Source: Bdellovibrionales bacterium
GTDB taxonomy: Bacteria > Bdellovibrionota > Bdellovibrionia > Bdellovibrionales > Bdellovibrionaceae
Assembly (NCBI GenBank): GCA_016713585.1
Contig: JADJOV010000019.1
Span: 1 to 44,780 of the forward strand
DNA: 44,780 bases
Direction of reading: 5' to 3'
Shown: positions 36,452 through 44,565 of the stretch, piece after piece
Numbering within the stretch: position 1 is the stretch's first letter
How the letters are laid out: each line of letters starts with the position of its first letter
Made by a program: the position numbers and the translations under genes
Notes under the pieces: generated by a model
Told to the model about the DNA's origin: nothing
The model's database searches: none
The model's input: only the letters and a program-made list of their open reading frames with translations

Positions 36452-37318
36452 ATGAATATGAGTTCAAATTTGTTTCGAGTTGGATTAGAACATTTTTTAG
36501 GGTTAGCATCTGTGCTCTGGTGTTGTGGGTTTTTGTTGGGATGTGCGGGACAACCGCAGAAGGACATGTATTTTAGAATGCGTCCTCCGACGTCTGAGGT
36601 CCCATTTTTTCACAAAAACAATAGTATTGGATTTTCTACGCAAACTGAAAGTCGAAGATTTACAATTCATCCCACCAATAATTTGCTGACTAAATTTAAC
36701 TTTGATAATAATGAAATTTACGCGAACGAAAAGGGAATTCCTGGCTTTGATTTGGCATTTGTCTATACCAAATATTTGGGACAATTTCCATTTGAGCTAT
36801 ATGTGTCAACTGATTTTGTTAAACTGAAATTTCAGATTTTTGATGCGCGCAGCGAAGGTTCTGGTTTGTTGCTTTCGGGCAATTTGGGTCAAGCTAAGAC
36901 AGCCTTTTTTCAATCAACGAGTGCCTGTGGATTTCTTTGCTTTGACAATGCGGCCTCTGAAAAGAATCGAACTATTGAAGATGGCATCAAAGTCAGTGGG
37001 GAGGGGACTGAGAGAAAAATAGGGATGAGTCTTGGTTACTATTTCAACGAGAAGTGGGGATCTTTTATTTCTTATAATCGATTTGATGCGGTTATTCAAA
37101 TGAGTGCGGAGCGCTTGACGGGGGTTCCGCTGAATATTGATAGTCTTGAACATGTTGGCGCTGTTGCACACGGTGGCGGGGTGTTTTTTCATCCAGGAAA
37201 GGATGTTTTGTTATCCCTCAATGTTGATAATGTGACAATGAAGTGGCGTACGGTTGAGCTGTCGCGGGTCATCTTTGGGTTCGTCTTTAGCTGGAATTTT
37301 TTAGGCACAGATGACTAA
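36452..37318 (+). CDS. Outer-membrane-type lipoprotein, unrecognised
   Basis: The start is taken at ATG 36452 (a second ATG is at 36458); the earlier in-frame ATG 36371 lies in the repeat. The 288-residue product has a signal sequence with lipobox FLLGC followed by AGQPQKD, so it is probably lipidated. The mature part alternates polar and aromatic/hydrophobic residues (FDLAFVYTKYLGQFPFELYVSTDFVKLKF, GMSLGYYFNEKWGSFISYNRFD, and ending VIFGFVFSWNFLG). This resembles beta-strands of an outer-membrane-associated protein. Two Cys (ACGFLC) lie mid-protein. No family is recognised. Confidence 0.65.
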   Translation: MNMSSNLFRVGLEHFLGLASVLWCCGFLLGCAGQPQKDMYFRMRPPTSEVPFFHKNNSIGFSTQTESRRFTIHPTNNLLTKFNFDNNEIYANEKGIPGFDLAFVYTKYLGQFPFELYVSTDFVKLKFQIFDARSEGSGLLLSGNLGQAKTAFFQSTSACGFLCFDNAASEKNRTIEDGIKVSGEGTERKIGMSLGYYFNEKWGSFISYNRFDAVIQMSAERLTGVPLNIDSLEHVGAVAHGGGVFFHPGKDVLLSLNVDNVTMKWRTVELSRVIFGFVFSWNFLGTDD

Positions 37319-37339
37319 AGACCCCACGGAGAGTGATCT

Positions 37340-37893
37340 TACCCCGAAAAGATGGACACGGTTTATCTTAGCGACTCTGTGGGCGATGGTCTTAACCTGT
37401 CCTTCTAGCTCTGGGACAGTTGGTGGTGCAATTTTGTGATAGTCCTCTGGGATTCTATCGGCATTGAGTTCATAAGCCCCATCGATCAGAAGTTGATGGA
37501 GGTGGACATTGACGTTGCACGCGCCCCCATGATCTTTGGCCGAACGGCGAGCAGGGGTCTCGGCCATTCTTCGAGCTCCACAACTCGGGCAGAAGCCTCT
37601 GTGCTTGCAGGAAAATGCCACGAGATTTTCTTTGTGGCACTTTTCACACTGAACTCGTAGGAAGCCATTAGCTAGAATTTCGCAATCCGGATAGTCATAG
37701 AATTCCTTAGTCACGAAAGCAGGCAAGGGTGGCCCATCTCAAGCTGGAAGCGCTCAAGAAAGGTCTCAAGGTTCTCCTGGATGAGTCTGTAAAGGACAGA
37801 CTCCTCAGGCCGATGCCTTTTGTATTGGAGCTCTTTGAAGCTTTGGAAGGGTTTTGGGGCACGTTCGACCATGAAGAGGGAATAAGTTTGCAA
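37340..37893 (-). mobile_element. IS91-family transposase, N-terminal part with internal deletions
   Basis: Two minus-strand frames (37893-37711 and 37726-37301) give YKRHRPEESVLYRLIQENLETFLERF, then FVTKEFYDYPDCEILANGFLRVQCEKCHKENLVAFSCKHRGFCPSCGARRMAET, the zinc-binding N-terminus of IS91 transposases. After MAETPARRSAKDH the frame jumps to NVNVHLHQLLIDGAYELN and APPTVPELEGQVKTIAHRVAKI, skipping a large central block in frame. The C-terminus is lost. It is immobile. Confidence 0.75.
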
Positions 37894-38084
37894 ACCTCAA
37901 ACTGTGGCTAAGTCGAGGCTGAGAGCTTGGGCACAAGCTCAGCTCGGTCGGAGTCTGGACGCTGCTAGTATCTCGTGCGACAGACGTCTTTGATCCGGCA
38001 GAAATCTGAATGGCGTCGGTAGCTATTCGAAATCTTGCCTGATTCCCTTGCTCCAAGGCTAAAATAGACTCACTCAAGTCGCGG

Positions 38085-38486
38085 GCCAGCAACGACAAAA
38101 AAAGCCACGCAAAGAAGTCAAACCGAATCCCATGGGCCAACCTCCTGAAGCGGGTTTTCGATATCGATATCACTATCTGCCCAAAATGCCGTGGAAAAGT
38201 CCGAATCATCAGCGCCATTGAAGATCCTGCCGTCATTAGTAAAATTCTCAATCGCTTAGGACTTCCGTCCACCCCACAGCGACTGCATCCGGCCAGTGGT
38301 CCTCCAGACTGCGAACAATCTGACCTCTTCTCAGTCAAGACTTCCCTGATTGTTAGCTTCAATTCACAAAACCAATCCCATTGGTCACGGCACTCTTTTG
38401 TTAAATGGTCAAACTTGGCCGCAACTCATCACAAGACCAACCCCTACGGACGCCTCACTATCGAAAATCCATCAAAATCTCATTGA
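38085..38486 (+). mobile_element. IS91-family transposase, C-terminal fragment, opposite orientation
   Basis: The plus-strand frame contains IPWANLLKRVFDIDITICPKCRGKVRIISAIEDPAVISKILNRLGLPSTP, the same conserved zinc-finger C-terminus as at 28485-28790 but diverged. It follows within 200 bases of an N-terminal fragment of the same family on the other strand, so an inversion or two independent insertions must be involved. The frame runs on to TGA 38484 with no further homology. Confidence 0.72.
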
Positions 38487-38501
38487 AATTTCCGCCCATG
38501 G

Positions 38502-38726
38502 GTGTGGAAATATACCAGCAACCACCTTTCCATCGTTTTACCGGTGTTTGATACTTTTGAGATTACACGAAAACGCCTATTGAATTTCTTATCCCCCCGT
38601 GGGTTTGCCCACATATCCTATTTTAGTCATTTGAATTTGCCTTTTGCAAAATTAGGTCTCTCAAGGATTGAACTCGAGCCGACAAATTCTGCCCTTTTCG
38701 TTGTATCAGATATAAAGGACTTGTGA
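38502..38726 (+). other. Short unrecognised frame, possible remnant
   Basis: A 74-codon frame with protein-like composition (LPVFDTFEITRKRLLNFLSPRGFAHISYF, then RIELEPTNSALFVVSD) precedes the 3' end of the LysR gene. It lacks a ribosome binding site and any recognised family, and is probably the end of a deleted gene. Confidence 0.25.
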
Positions 38727-38750
38727 CTATTTTGCCGGTTTTATGAATTT

Positions 38751-39530
38751 TTAGTTTTTTGCTTCTAATAACTCGGTAATAGGCTCGCGGGGGAAAATTG
38801 TCATGCCTAAATCTTGTTGCAGTAAAGCAAATATACTTTCCATATTGTTGATTCGAACACGGGACTGAAATGGAAAGCCAGTGATTTTCTTCTTATAATT
38901 TACGAAAATCCACTTCTGAAAAATTGGCGCCGAACCGACATAATCAATGACTGCGTTTAAGCTGAACTCCTGCCAAGAGTTCAGCTTAGGTTTATAAGCC
39001 GGATGTGACACCAAAACATATTCTTCTTGATACAATTCAAAATTCGAAAAATAGCGTGAATCCAAGGGCTCGCTGCTTATGCCTAGATCCATTCGGCCCG
39101 AGCCGAATCCCTTTTCAATAACCGAACTTGGTCCATATTCATAATCCAAAGTTAACTGCGGATGCTGACTTAACCATTGAGCAATTGGCTTTAATAAATA
39201 AACGCCAAAACTGCCAGGGGCGCCAAACACAATTTTCCCGGCCATTTGATTTTCGCCCAGTTTTATCTGCTGAACAAACTCACCCATTTCAGAAAGCCAT
39301 TTCCCACTAAACTTATAAAGTTGATCTGCTGTTTTGGTGGGTACAATTCCCCGACCTACCCGCTCAAATAGGGCTGTACCAAGGCTGCTCTCAAGTTGGC
39401 TTATATGCTGACTGACCCCTGACTGTGTCATCGCCAGGTTCCTTGCCGTGACTGTAAAATTTTTAAGTTCATAGGCTTTTTGAAATGTTCGTAAGTATAA
39501 GGGCGATAGGCCGACATTCATATCAATCAT
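38751..39530 (-). CDS. LysR-family transcriptional regulator
   Basis: A 259-residue regulator. The N-terminal winged HTH reads LYLRTFQKAYELKNFTVTARNLAMTQSGVSQHISQLESSLGTALFERVGRGIVPT. The effector domain begins at AGKIVFGAPGSFGVYLLKPI and extends to LLQQDLGMTIFPREPI. It ends about 30 residues earlier than usual, so the last part of the effector domain may be missing. It is divergent from the DUF2608 gene 193 bases away, the classical arrangement for LysR control of a neighbour. The start may be ATG 39530 or ATG 39521. The effector is unknown. Confidence 0.88.
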   Translation of the reverse strand: MIDMNVGLSPLYLRTFQKAYELKNFTVTARNLAMTQSGVSQHISQLESSLGTALFERVGRGIVPTKTADQLYKFSGKWLSEMGEFVQQIKLGENQMAGKIVFGAPGSFGVYLLKPIAQWLSQHPQLTLDYEYGPSSVIEKGFGSGRMDLGISSEPLDSRYFSNFELYQEEYVLVSHPAYKPKLNSWQEFSLNAVIDYVGSAPIFQKWIFVNYKKKITGFPFQSRVRINNMESIFALLQQDLGMTIFPREPITELLEAKN

Positions 39531-39618
39531 ATTAAATGATTGATTCTAGCAAATCAATTAATTTCTATTATGTATTGGATTTCGCTATAAGTAGCTCAAC
39601 TGAGTTAACAAGGAGATT

Positions 39619-39636
39619 CAAATGAGCAGAACATGA
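39619..39636 (+). promoter_or_regulatory. Tiny ORF with strong Shine-Dalgarno upstream of the HAD gene
   Basis: AAGGAG (about 39610-39615) is followed by ATG AGC AGA ACA TGA. This four-codon frame lies in the LysR-HAD divergent region. It may be the stump of a lost gene or a leader peptide; the second is speculative. Confidence 0.2.
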
Positions 39637-39723
39637 CCTTCGACTACACTCATTCTCACTTTTCGTACCCCAATCATTGGATCTATCGAAACTTCTTAAA
39701 TTAAAAAACGAAATGGAACTTAT

Positions 39724-40527
39724 ATGAAAAAAATACTCTTAGTTATGCTCATAACCGCTTCCTCTTTATTCAGCCAATTCACATTTGCAGTCATCATAGA
39801 AATCAAAACAATGTCACAGATCTTGCCCTACATAGACCATCAAACACTCTTGGTCTTTGATCTAGACAACACCGTTCTTGAGCCCGTGCAAACCTTAGGC
39901 AGTGATCAATGGTTTAAGTCTTTACTGGCCAATGGAGCACCATTACCACAGGCTATTTCTGTTTGGACGGAAGTACAAAAACGGACTCAGGTCAAAGCCG
40001 TTGAGGAGATCACCCGACAGATAATTGCAAACGCCCAAGCGCACGCACACGCGGCGCTAGCCCTGACCGCCCGCCCAAGTGACTTATCTGAAACCACTGA
40101 AATTCAACTAAATTCAATTGGGGTAAGCTTTCGCAGTTCTTCCTCGATCGCAAAGGACAGTTTCAACTCTGACCAAAACTCCGCACGGTTTATTAACGGC
40201 ATTAAATACATTGGTCCCTCCTTAAGTAAAGGTGACGCCCTGGTTGAAATGATAAATCAGATGGCAAGAAAACCCAGACGTGTGGTTTTTGTTGATGACT
40301 TACAAAACATACCCAGTCCGTCCATGCAGCCCTTGATCCAACAGGTCTTCAGAATTTTGAATTTTCGCCATGGCGCCGCCGATGAAAAAGTTCAATCCTT
40401 CAATCCCGTGGTGGCTCAAGCTGAGCTTAAAGTATTTCAGAATTGTGGCGGCCTGCTGATTTCAGATGCGCTAGCATTAACTATTAGTCCTTCCGAGCCA
40501 TTTCAATGTCCGAATTTCGGAAATTGA
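39724..40527 (+). CDS. DUF2608 HAD-like secreted protein
   Basis: A 267-residue protein with a signal peptide (KKILLVMLITASSLFSQFTFA). The HAD nucleophile motif is LLVFDLDNTVLEP (DxDNT), the second motif is probably in ALTARPSD, and the acidic motif is RRVVFVDDLQN with a preceding Lys in LSKGDAL. This matches DUF2608 proteins, a phosphatase-like HAD group found in the periplasm of various bacteria, including Legionella- and Bdellovibrio-like ones. Substrates are unknown. It is divergent from a LysR regulator, which may control it. The frame appears complete; an IS91 remnant starts right after the stop. Confidence 0.82.
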   Translation: MKKILLVMLITASSLFSQFTFAVIIEIKTMSQILPYIDHQTLLVFDLDNTVLEPVQTLGSDQWFKSLLANGAPLPQAISVWTEVQKRTQVKAVEEITRQIIANAQAHAHAALALTARPSDLSETTEIQLNSIGVSFRSSSSIAKDSFNSDQNSARFINGIKYIGPSLSKGDALVEMINQMARKPRRVVFVDDLQNIPSPSMQPLIQQVFRILNFRHGAADEKVQSFNPVVAQAELKVFQNCGGLLISDALALTISPSEPFQCPNFGN

Positions 40528-40544
40528 GTTTCCTAAGGCTAAAG

Positions 40545-40660
40545 TCGAGTGAGTTTCAATACAGAAGGCATCGACCTGAGGAATTAACTCTCTACAAACT
40601 GATTCCGGAGAACCTTGAAGTTCAATGCGAAAAATACCACAAGATTTTTGGCACTCGGAC
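40545..40660 (+). mobile_element. Miniature IS91 N-terminal fragment
   Basis: The plus-strand frame EFQYRRHRPEELTLYKLIPENLE joins directly to VQCEKYHKIFGT. In the fragment at 37340-37893 these two blocks (YKRHRPEESVLYRLIQENLE and VQCEKCHKENLV) are separated by about 40 codons. The intervening part is deleted while the frame is kept. Confidence 0.65.
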
Positions 40661-40951
40661 TTATCTGGGCACTTTTTCATCCGCGACAAGAATCAGCGTT
40701 TGAGCTCAAATTTTTCTTTTTGAGTTGTGTCATTGGTGCGGGCCTCTATGGAGGCTACACCGTAAGTTCTAGAATCGTCATATTCTAAGCGTTGCCAGCA
40801 GAGATTGCAATTTCACTTTTGCTCTTAGGGAGGGTCTAGGGAAAACAATATCTAATCCTCAGTTAAGCTCTGCAAGCCCCTAAGATCGCTGAGCCGCTCC
40901 GCCACCATTCGAAGCATAGACATCGGAATCAGGACAGTTTAGATAAGAGCA
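40661..40951. other. Degenerate stretch with a possible membrane-segment remnant
   Basis: One frame shows LKFFFLSCVIGAGLYGGYTVSSRIVIF, then a stop, then ALPAEIAISLLLLGRV, suggesting two hydrophobic helices of a lost membrane protein. Nothing intact is present. Confidence 0.3.
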
Positions 40952-41515
40952 ATGTTTTCATTCCCAAACAAATCTCTTCAGCCAGGAAAAGTCACTAATC
41001 TTCTTACGCCATATGGAATCCGAACCTTCCATGAAGCAATTTTATGGCTTTGGAAGCTTCCCTATCGACGAACTTCTGATCGATCGAATTATCTGTTGGT
41101 TCCAATTGAACAAAGGGGTGCCTGTTCAGTAAAACATGCCTTATTATGTGAAGTGGCCCTGGAACAGTCGATTCCGCTTCATTTACATATCGGGATTTTT
41201 ATGATGGACCGTGAGAACACGCCAGGCATTGGTTTTATTTTAGAAGATCATGGGCTCACAAGCATTCCCGAGGCTCATTGTTACTTAAAATGTGAAAACA
41301 TGCGATACGACTTTACGGTCTATGAAAACCCGTCCATGAACCGCCCGCAATTCGAGTTCGTGCATGAGGAGCGTGTTTCATCGGACCAAATTGGCAGCTA
41401 TAAAGTGAACTTGCACCACAAGTGGATTAAAAATTGGATTCATGATTCAAATCAGGTTCTTCCTTTTGAGGATCTTTGGAAAATTCGCGAAAAATGCATT
41501 GAAGCCCTTTCTTGA
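40952..41515 (+). CDS. Unrecognised protein with a possible transglutaminase-like Cys/His/Asp triad
   Basis: A 187-residue protein without signal peptide. Three blocks in the right order suggest a transglutaminase/papain-like active site: GACSVKHALLCEVA (Cys near residue 53 followed by a helix), EAHCYLKC (His) and MRYDFTVYE (Asp). GACSxKH is reminiscent of the Cys-containing helix of transglutaminase-like proteins. No named family is recognised and the triad is inferred from pattern alone. The gene is bordered by transposon debris on both sides yet appears intact, so it may be recently arrived or maintained by selection. Confidence 0.55.
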   Translation: MFSFPNKSLQPGKVTNLLTPYGIRTFHEAILWLWKLPYRRTSDRSNYLLVPIEQRGACSVKHALLCEVALEQSIPLHLHIGIFMMDRENTPGIGFILEDHGLTSIPEAHCYLKCENMRYDFTVYENPSMNRPQFEFVHEERVSSDQIGSYKVNLHHKWIKNWIHDSNQVLPFEDLWKIREKCIEALS

Positions 41516-42082
41516 AAGGACTGCTCTATGTTTCTGTCCGAGAGGGGAAATTTTTGGTTTATCAACCAGGACCACACATGACTGCCCATTAATACACAGA
41601 TTTTTTCAAATCAAATCCGATTTCAGCCCTTACATTTGGAAGACTTATCATCAGTAGACCGATTGTCCCGATGACTTCGATACTGCCAGCTAGAGTAGTT
41701 CCTCAACGTACTCCTCTTGGATTTGCAAAACGGTCGATCAAGGATCTCAAAACGGCTTGGGCCTGTTCTCCATTTTCAATAGGCTCAAGACCGTAAAAGG
41801 AGCGAACTCCACGACGGAGGTGCAAACTTTAACTTCGGTGGACAAAAGCCATTGCACTTAAGAATGTTCCGCACAGTTTCTGCATAAAGAATAGGTCTAA
41901 CGTAAGTTCGAATTTTCCCTCTCGGATAGTTGCCTTTCCCCACCTCAGCAGTCAAAACATCATCCAGACCAACTATTGCCATGCCGAAATCTAGAATCCA
42001 GCCACAAAATGTTCAAGAAAACTGGAAGTGGATACTCTGCAAATGATCCCAAAGTAGCTTTTGAAAGCCCTATGCGCGGTCA
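41516..42082. other. Degenerate stretch with an integrase-type transposase fragment (minus strand)
   Basis: On the minus strand 41982-41785 reads ETVRNILKCNGFCPPKLKFAPPSWSSLLLRS, similar in layout to the linker region (T..NILK..G..P.P.......W..FL) preceding the catalytic core of integrase-type transposases. Another short coherent frame (YGLEPIENGEQAQAVLRSLIDRFANP) lies at about 41830-41710. Neither is intact. Confidence 0.4.
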
Positions 42083-42403
42083 GTTGTTGTCGATAAGGCC
42101 GTCGATCAAGGTGGCTGTATCGAGACCTGCCGCCCGACCTCTCACAAGATGCCGACCTATGAAGTCGACGGTGTGATCCACTATTGTGTGCCTAATATGC
42201 CAGGGGTCGTCCCGCGCACTTCAACTTATGCACTCACCAATGTCACACTGAAGTATGCCTCTATGTTGGCAGCTCTTGGAGTTGAGGACGCCATTGCTAG
42301 AGATAAACACCTTGCCCTTGGATTAAATGTCTACGGCAGTTATGTTTGTAATGAGCCCGTCGCCCATGACTTACATATGGAATATAGAGCCTATAGGGGA
42401 TAA
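42083..42403 (+). pseudogene. ald: Alanine dehydrogenase, C-terminal fragment
   Basis: The frame reads VVVDKAVDQGGCIETCRPTSHKMPTYEVDGVIHYCVPNMPG, then VPRTSTYALTNVTLKYASMLA and GLNVYGSYVCNEPVAHDL. These are the conserved final ~105 residues of alanine dehydrogenase (L-alanine to pyruvate, NAD). The NAD-binding domain and the N-terminal two thirds are absent. No start is apparent. Confidence 0.8.
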
Positions 42404-42442
42404 TTTATTTTTTCGAGGTTGTTGTTCAGAGGCCCTAAAAAA

Positions 42443-42499
42443 CAGAAACTGATCCCCTTGAGTGTCCCTGACAGGGCAACTCAAGGGGATCAGTTTCTG
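42443..42499 (-). terminator. Long perfect hairpin, Rho-independent terminator of the minus-strand gene
   Basis: CAGAAACTGATCCCC... (42443-42463) pairs perfectly over 21 bases with 42479-42499; the 15-base loop itself contains CCC-TGACA-GGG. On the minus strand the stem is followed by GTTTTTT (42437-42443 complement), which makes it a terminator for the secreted-protein gene ending at 42503. It may also stop plus-strand transcription from the ald remnant, although no T run follows on that strand. Confidence 0.75.
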
Positions 42500-42502
42500 A
42501 TT

Positions 42503-43033
42503 CTAACTATTGCTTTGAGTTCCGCAATACATTTGAGTAATTGTACCGGTTGTTTTGTCGTTCTCTGAACTTGAGTTGCTCCAACCATTCACAGTTCTCT
42601 TGACCGAGTCAAACTTAAATTCTGTCGATTGAATTGTCATAACCCTTTGCAATTTTGAACTTTCTTGCTTTGTGAAGGAATAAATTTTTACAAAATTATT
42701 GATTCCCACATAAGCCAGTAAGTTCTTTCTAGTCTGTGACTTCCCAGAAATCAAAATTTCCATTGGCTCAACTAAAAAACCTCCAGAATTCGACAAAATC
42801 TTCTCTAAGTCAGACTTGAATACAATTTCTCCTACAGAATTCAAATCAGAATCTTCTATTTTTTGTTTAGAGGTGACCTTTGCCGCATCAGTCCAGATTG
42901 AATCGGTAGATCCTAACACATAAACAGAGTTTGGCTCCAGCGAGCTTTGTAAACAAAAATAGTTTGTTGTCATAGCGAATGCTTGCAAGCCAGAGGTGAT
43001 GATTGAAATCAATAAAAATAATTTGCCTATCAT
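42503..43033 (-). CDS. Small secreted protein, unrecognised
   Basis: A 176-residue protein with a signal peptide (KLFLLISIITSGLQAFA). The mature part is rich in Ser, Thr, Asn and Lys, with one Cys near the N-terminus (NYFCLQSS) and one near the C-terminus (QMYCGTQ), which could pair in the periplasm. AAGGAG lies seven to eight bases upstream of the ATG. A very strong terminator follows three bases after the stop. No family is recognised. Flanking DNA is mobile-element debris, but this gene has a complete set of expression signals. Confidence 0.65.
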   Translation of the reverse strand: MIGKLFLLISIITSGLQAFAMTTNYFCLQSSLEPNSVYVLGSTDSIWTDAAKVTSKQKIEDSDLNSVGEIVFKSDLEKILSNSGGFLVEPMEILISGKSQTRKNLLAYVGINNFVKIYSFTKQESSKLQRVMTIQSTEFKFDSVKRTVNGWSNSSSENDKTTGTITQMYCGTQSNS

Positions 43034-43336
43034 AAAAACTCCTTATGGTTATGAGGCTCAAAATTCCGCTAACGTTACCAGATATCAAAAAATCGCTCCA
43101 TCAGAAAATAGATATTTGAAATTGTTATCGGTCGCGGACCAATTAGGGCGAGACAAAATTGGAATACATGATTGGCATGTACAAAAAATCGACACCTATC
43201 ACGCTCTTTCTTCTTCGCCCTGTGTTTTGTTGGCTCTCAAAATCCCAACTCAAAAATGAAATGCGTTCCGCTCCAGACTTCTGGGTTTCGTGTTTAAACT
43301 GGAGTACTCGTTGCATACGTCTCGTCTCCTTGAAAT
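43034..43336. other. Upstream region of the secreted-protein gene and unrecognised DNA
   Basis: It contains the leader of the minus-strand secreted-protein gene. No supported gene was found; the short plus-strand frames here have no family resemblance. Confidence 0.4.
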
Positions 43337-43515
43337 TTACCGGTTCCCCCGAGTCTTGCCGACTCTCACACTTGAGGTGGATAGGAAGAACAAAGCACCC
43401 AGGACTCCGTGAAATCGAGTGAGGTGAATTCTAGGCCGAGGGACAAGGGCTGCAAGCTTTTCCAAGAACTCCAAGGGCTCAAAGACAATTTGGGTGGTTC
43501 CATCGTCAAACCCCC
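43337..43515 (-). mobile_element. IS91-family transposase, central fragment
   Basis: The minus-strand frame DGTTQIVFEPLEFLEKLAALVPRPRIHLTRFHGVL is the conserved central region of IS91 transposases (E.L.FLEKLAALVP.PR.HL.R.HGVLAP). After HGVL the sequence departs from the family and contains TTTGTTCTTCCTATCC, the complement of the edge motif of the dispersed repeats. It is fused directly to a recombinase fragment upstream. Confidence 0.72.
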
Positions 43516-43769
43516 ATTTCTTTCCTGTCTTTGAGAGGGTATTGCCGTCGTTAAGTTGCCGAGAAATGGCCCTGGGCCCATGGCTGGCCTTGGTTCCATA
43601 GGTCGAGGATGTGCAAGAGCTGCTCGACCTCGTCCGGATGAACCACCAACTGACCAAGCAAGTATGTAAAGCCGTATGGCGCGGGCCCGGCCATTCTGCC
43701 CTGATTCCTTGCGGCCTTTCCATCAGGGGTATGAATGCCGGGACGTAGGGAAACGCCTCCTGCGATCAA
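43516..43769 (-). mobile_element. Serine recombinase fragment, frameshifted and fused to IS91
   Basis: The frame from 43769 gives ARNQGRMAGPAPYGFTYLLGQLVVHPDEVEQLLHILDLWNQGQ, the recombinase domain of large serine recombinases. The continuation PRAISRQLNDGNTLSKTGKKW is in a second frame (shift near 43590), then runs without a stop into IS91 sequence (DGTTQIVFEP). The N-terminal resolvase domain with the catalytic Ser is missing. Confidence 0.65.
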
Positions 43770-43843
43770 TGTACTTCCTTATATTTGATTTAAAAGCGAA
43801 TATCTTTGATTTGAGTTTATTGTTGCACTTTTTTTGCATGTTA

Positions 43844-43862
43844 AGTTACTATTTTAGTAACT
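43844..43862. promoter_or_regulatory. Palindromic operator of the AbiE operon
   Basis: AGTTACTA-TTT-TAGTAACT is a perfect inverted repeat ending four bases before the ATG at 43867, where a ribosome binding site would be expected; none is visible. AbiEi antitoxins are known to repress their own operon by binding inverted repeats, which fits. Confidence 0.6.
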
Positions 43863-43866
43863 AACT

Positions 43867-44565
43867 ATGAAAAAAAAGAGCGCCAACCTCAATAGCACAT
43901 CAGATGCAGAAGCCCTAGCAGGTCTGCCAGTAAGAGTCGATTATCTTCTCTTGGAAGATTGTTTTTCAAGATACAAAAGCCCAAAGAAGAAAATTTTTGA
44001 TCTGAAAAAAAAAGGCTACTTGCGAGCCATAAAACGAGGCCAATATTTCAATTTAAAATCAAAATTTATTGAAAGTACCCCCTCTGAAATTTTGGCAAAT
44101 TCACTCTATTTTCCGTCCTATATTTCAATGGAATGGGCGTTGCAGCACTACGGCCTCATTATGGACCGTGTGACGACAATAACATCTGTGACCCTGTTGC
44201 CATCAAAGGATTTTACAACACCTCAAGCTCCGTACTCATATAAACATATTTCGAAGAACCGCTACCCAGTAGGCTTTTCAACAGTAACCAATGACTCAGG
44301 TGAAAGTTTTCTTATTGCTCGTCCAGAGAAGGCACTTATTGACTACGTTAGTATTCGCGCCAAGAATCTCACCATCAAAACGGCGGGGGATATCCAAGAG
44401 TTTTTGGAAAACGATTTGCGTTTGGATCTAAATGAATTTTTTGAAATAACAGATATCGAAAACTTAAAAGAACTGCTGCCATATTATCACCGCAACTCAA
44501 AAGAGTTTCGAATTTTGAAATGGCTTAAGAGTAGAAAGGAGAACTCAGCTTGGCTAGACCCATAG
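43867..44565 (+). CDS. AbiEi-family antitoxin (type IV toxin-antitoxin)
   Basis: A 232-residue protein. The N-terminal region reads ALAGLPVRVDYLLLEDCFSRYKSPKKKIFDLKKKGYLRAIKRGQYFNL, a winged-helix DNA-binding part with the R..RG.Y wing. It is followed by SEILANSLYFPSYISMEWALQHYGLI, TTITSVTLLPSKDF and FLIARPEKALIDYV, typical of the AbiEi C-terminal antitoxin domain. AbiEi represses transcription and counteracts AbiEii. The downstream toxin overlaps its 3' end by 16 bases. Unlike the AbiE-like pair at 23.6-24.8 kb, this operon looks intact as far as the window shows. Confidence 0.85.
   Translation: MKKKSANLNSTSDAEALAGLPVRVDYLLLEDCFSRYKSPKKKIFDLKKKGYLRAIKRGQYFNLKSKFIESTPSEILANSLYFPSYISMEWALQHYGLIMDRVTTITSVTLLPSKDFTTPQAPYSYKHISKNRYPVGFSTVTNDSGESFLIARPEKALIDYVSIRAKNLTIKTAGDIQEFLENDLRLDLNEFFEITDIENLKELLPYYHRNSKEFRILKWLKSRKENSAWLDP

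Noticed and set aside
37805..38362. A 185-codon minus-strand frame
   Set aside because: It is antisense to the IS91 C-terminal zinc-finger frame on the plus strand, which has clear homology.
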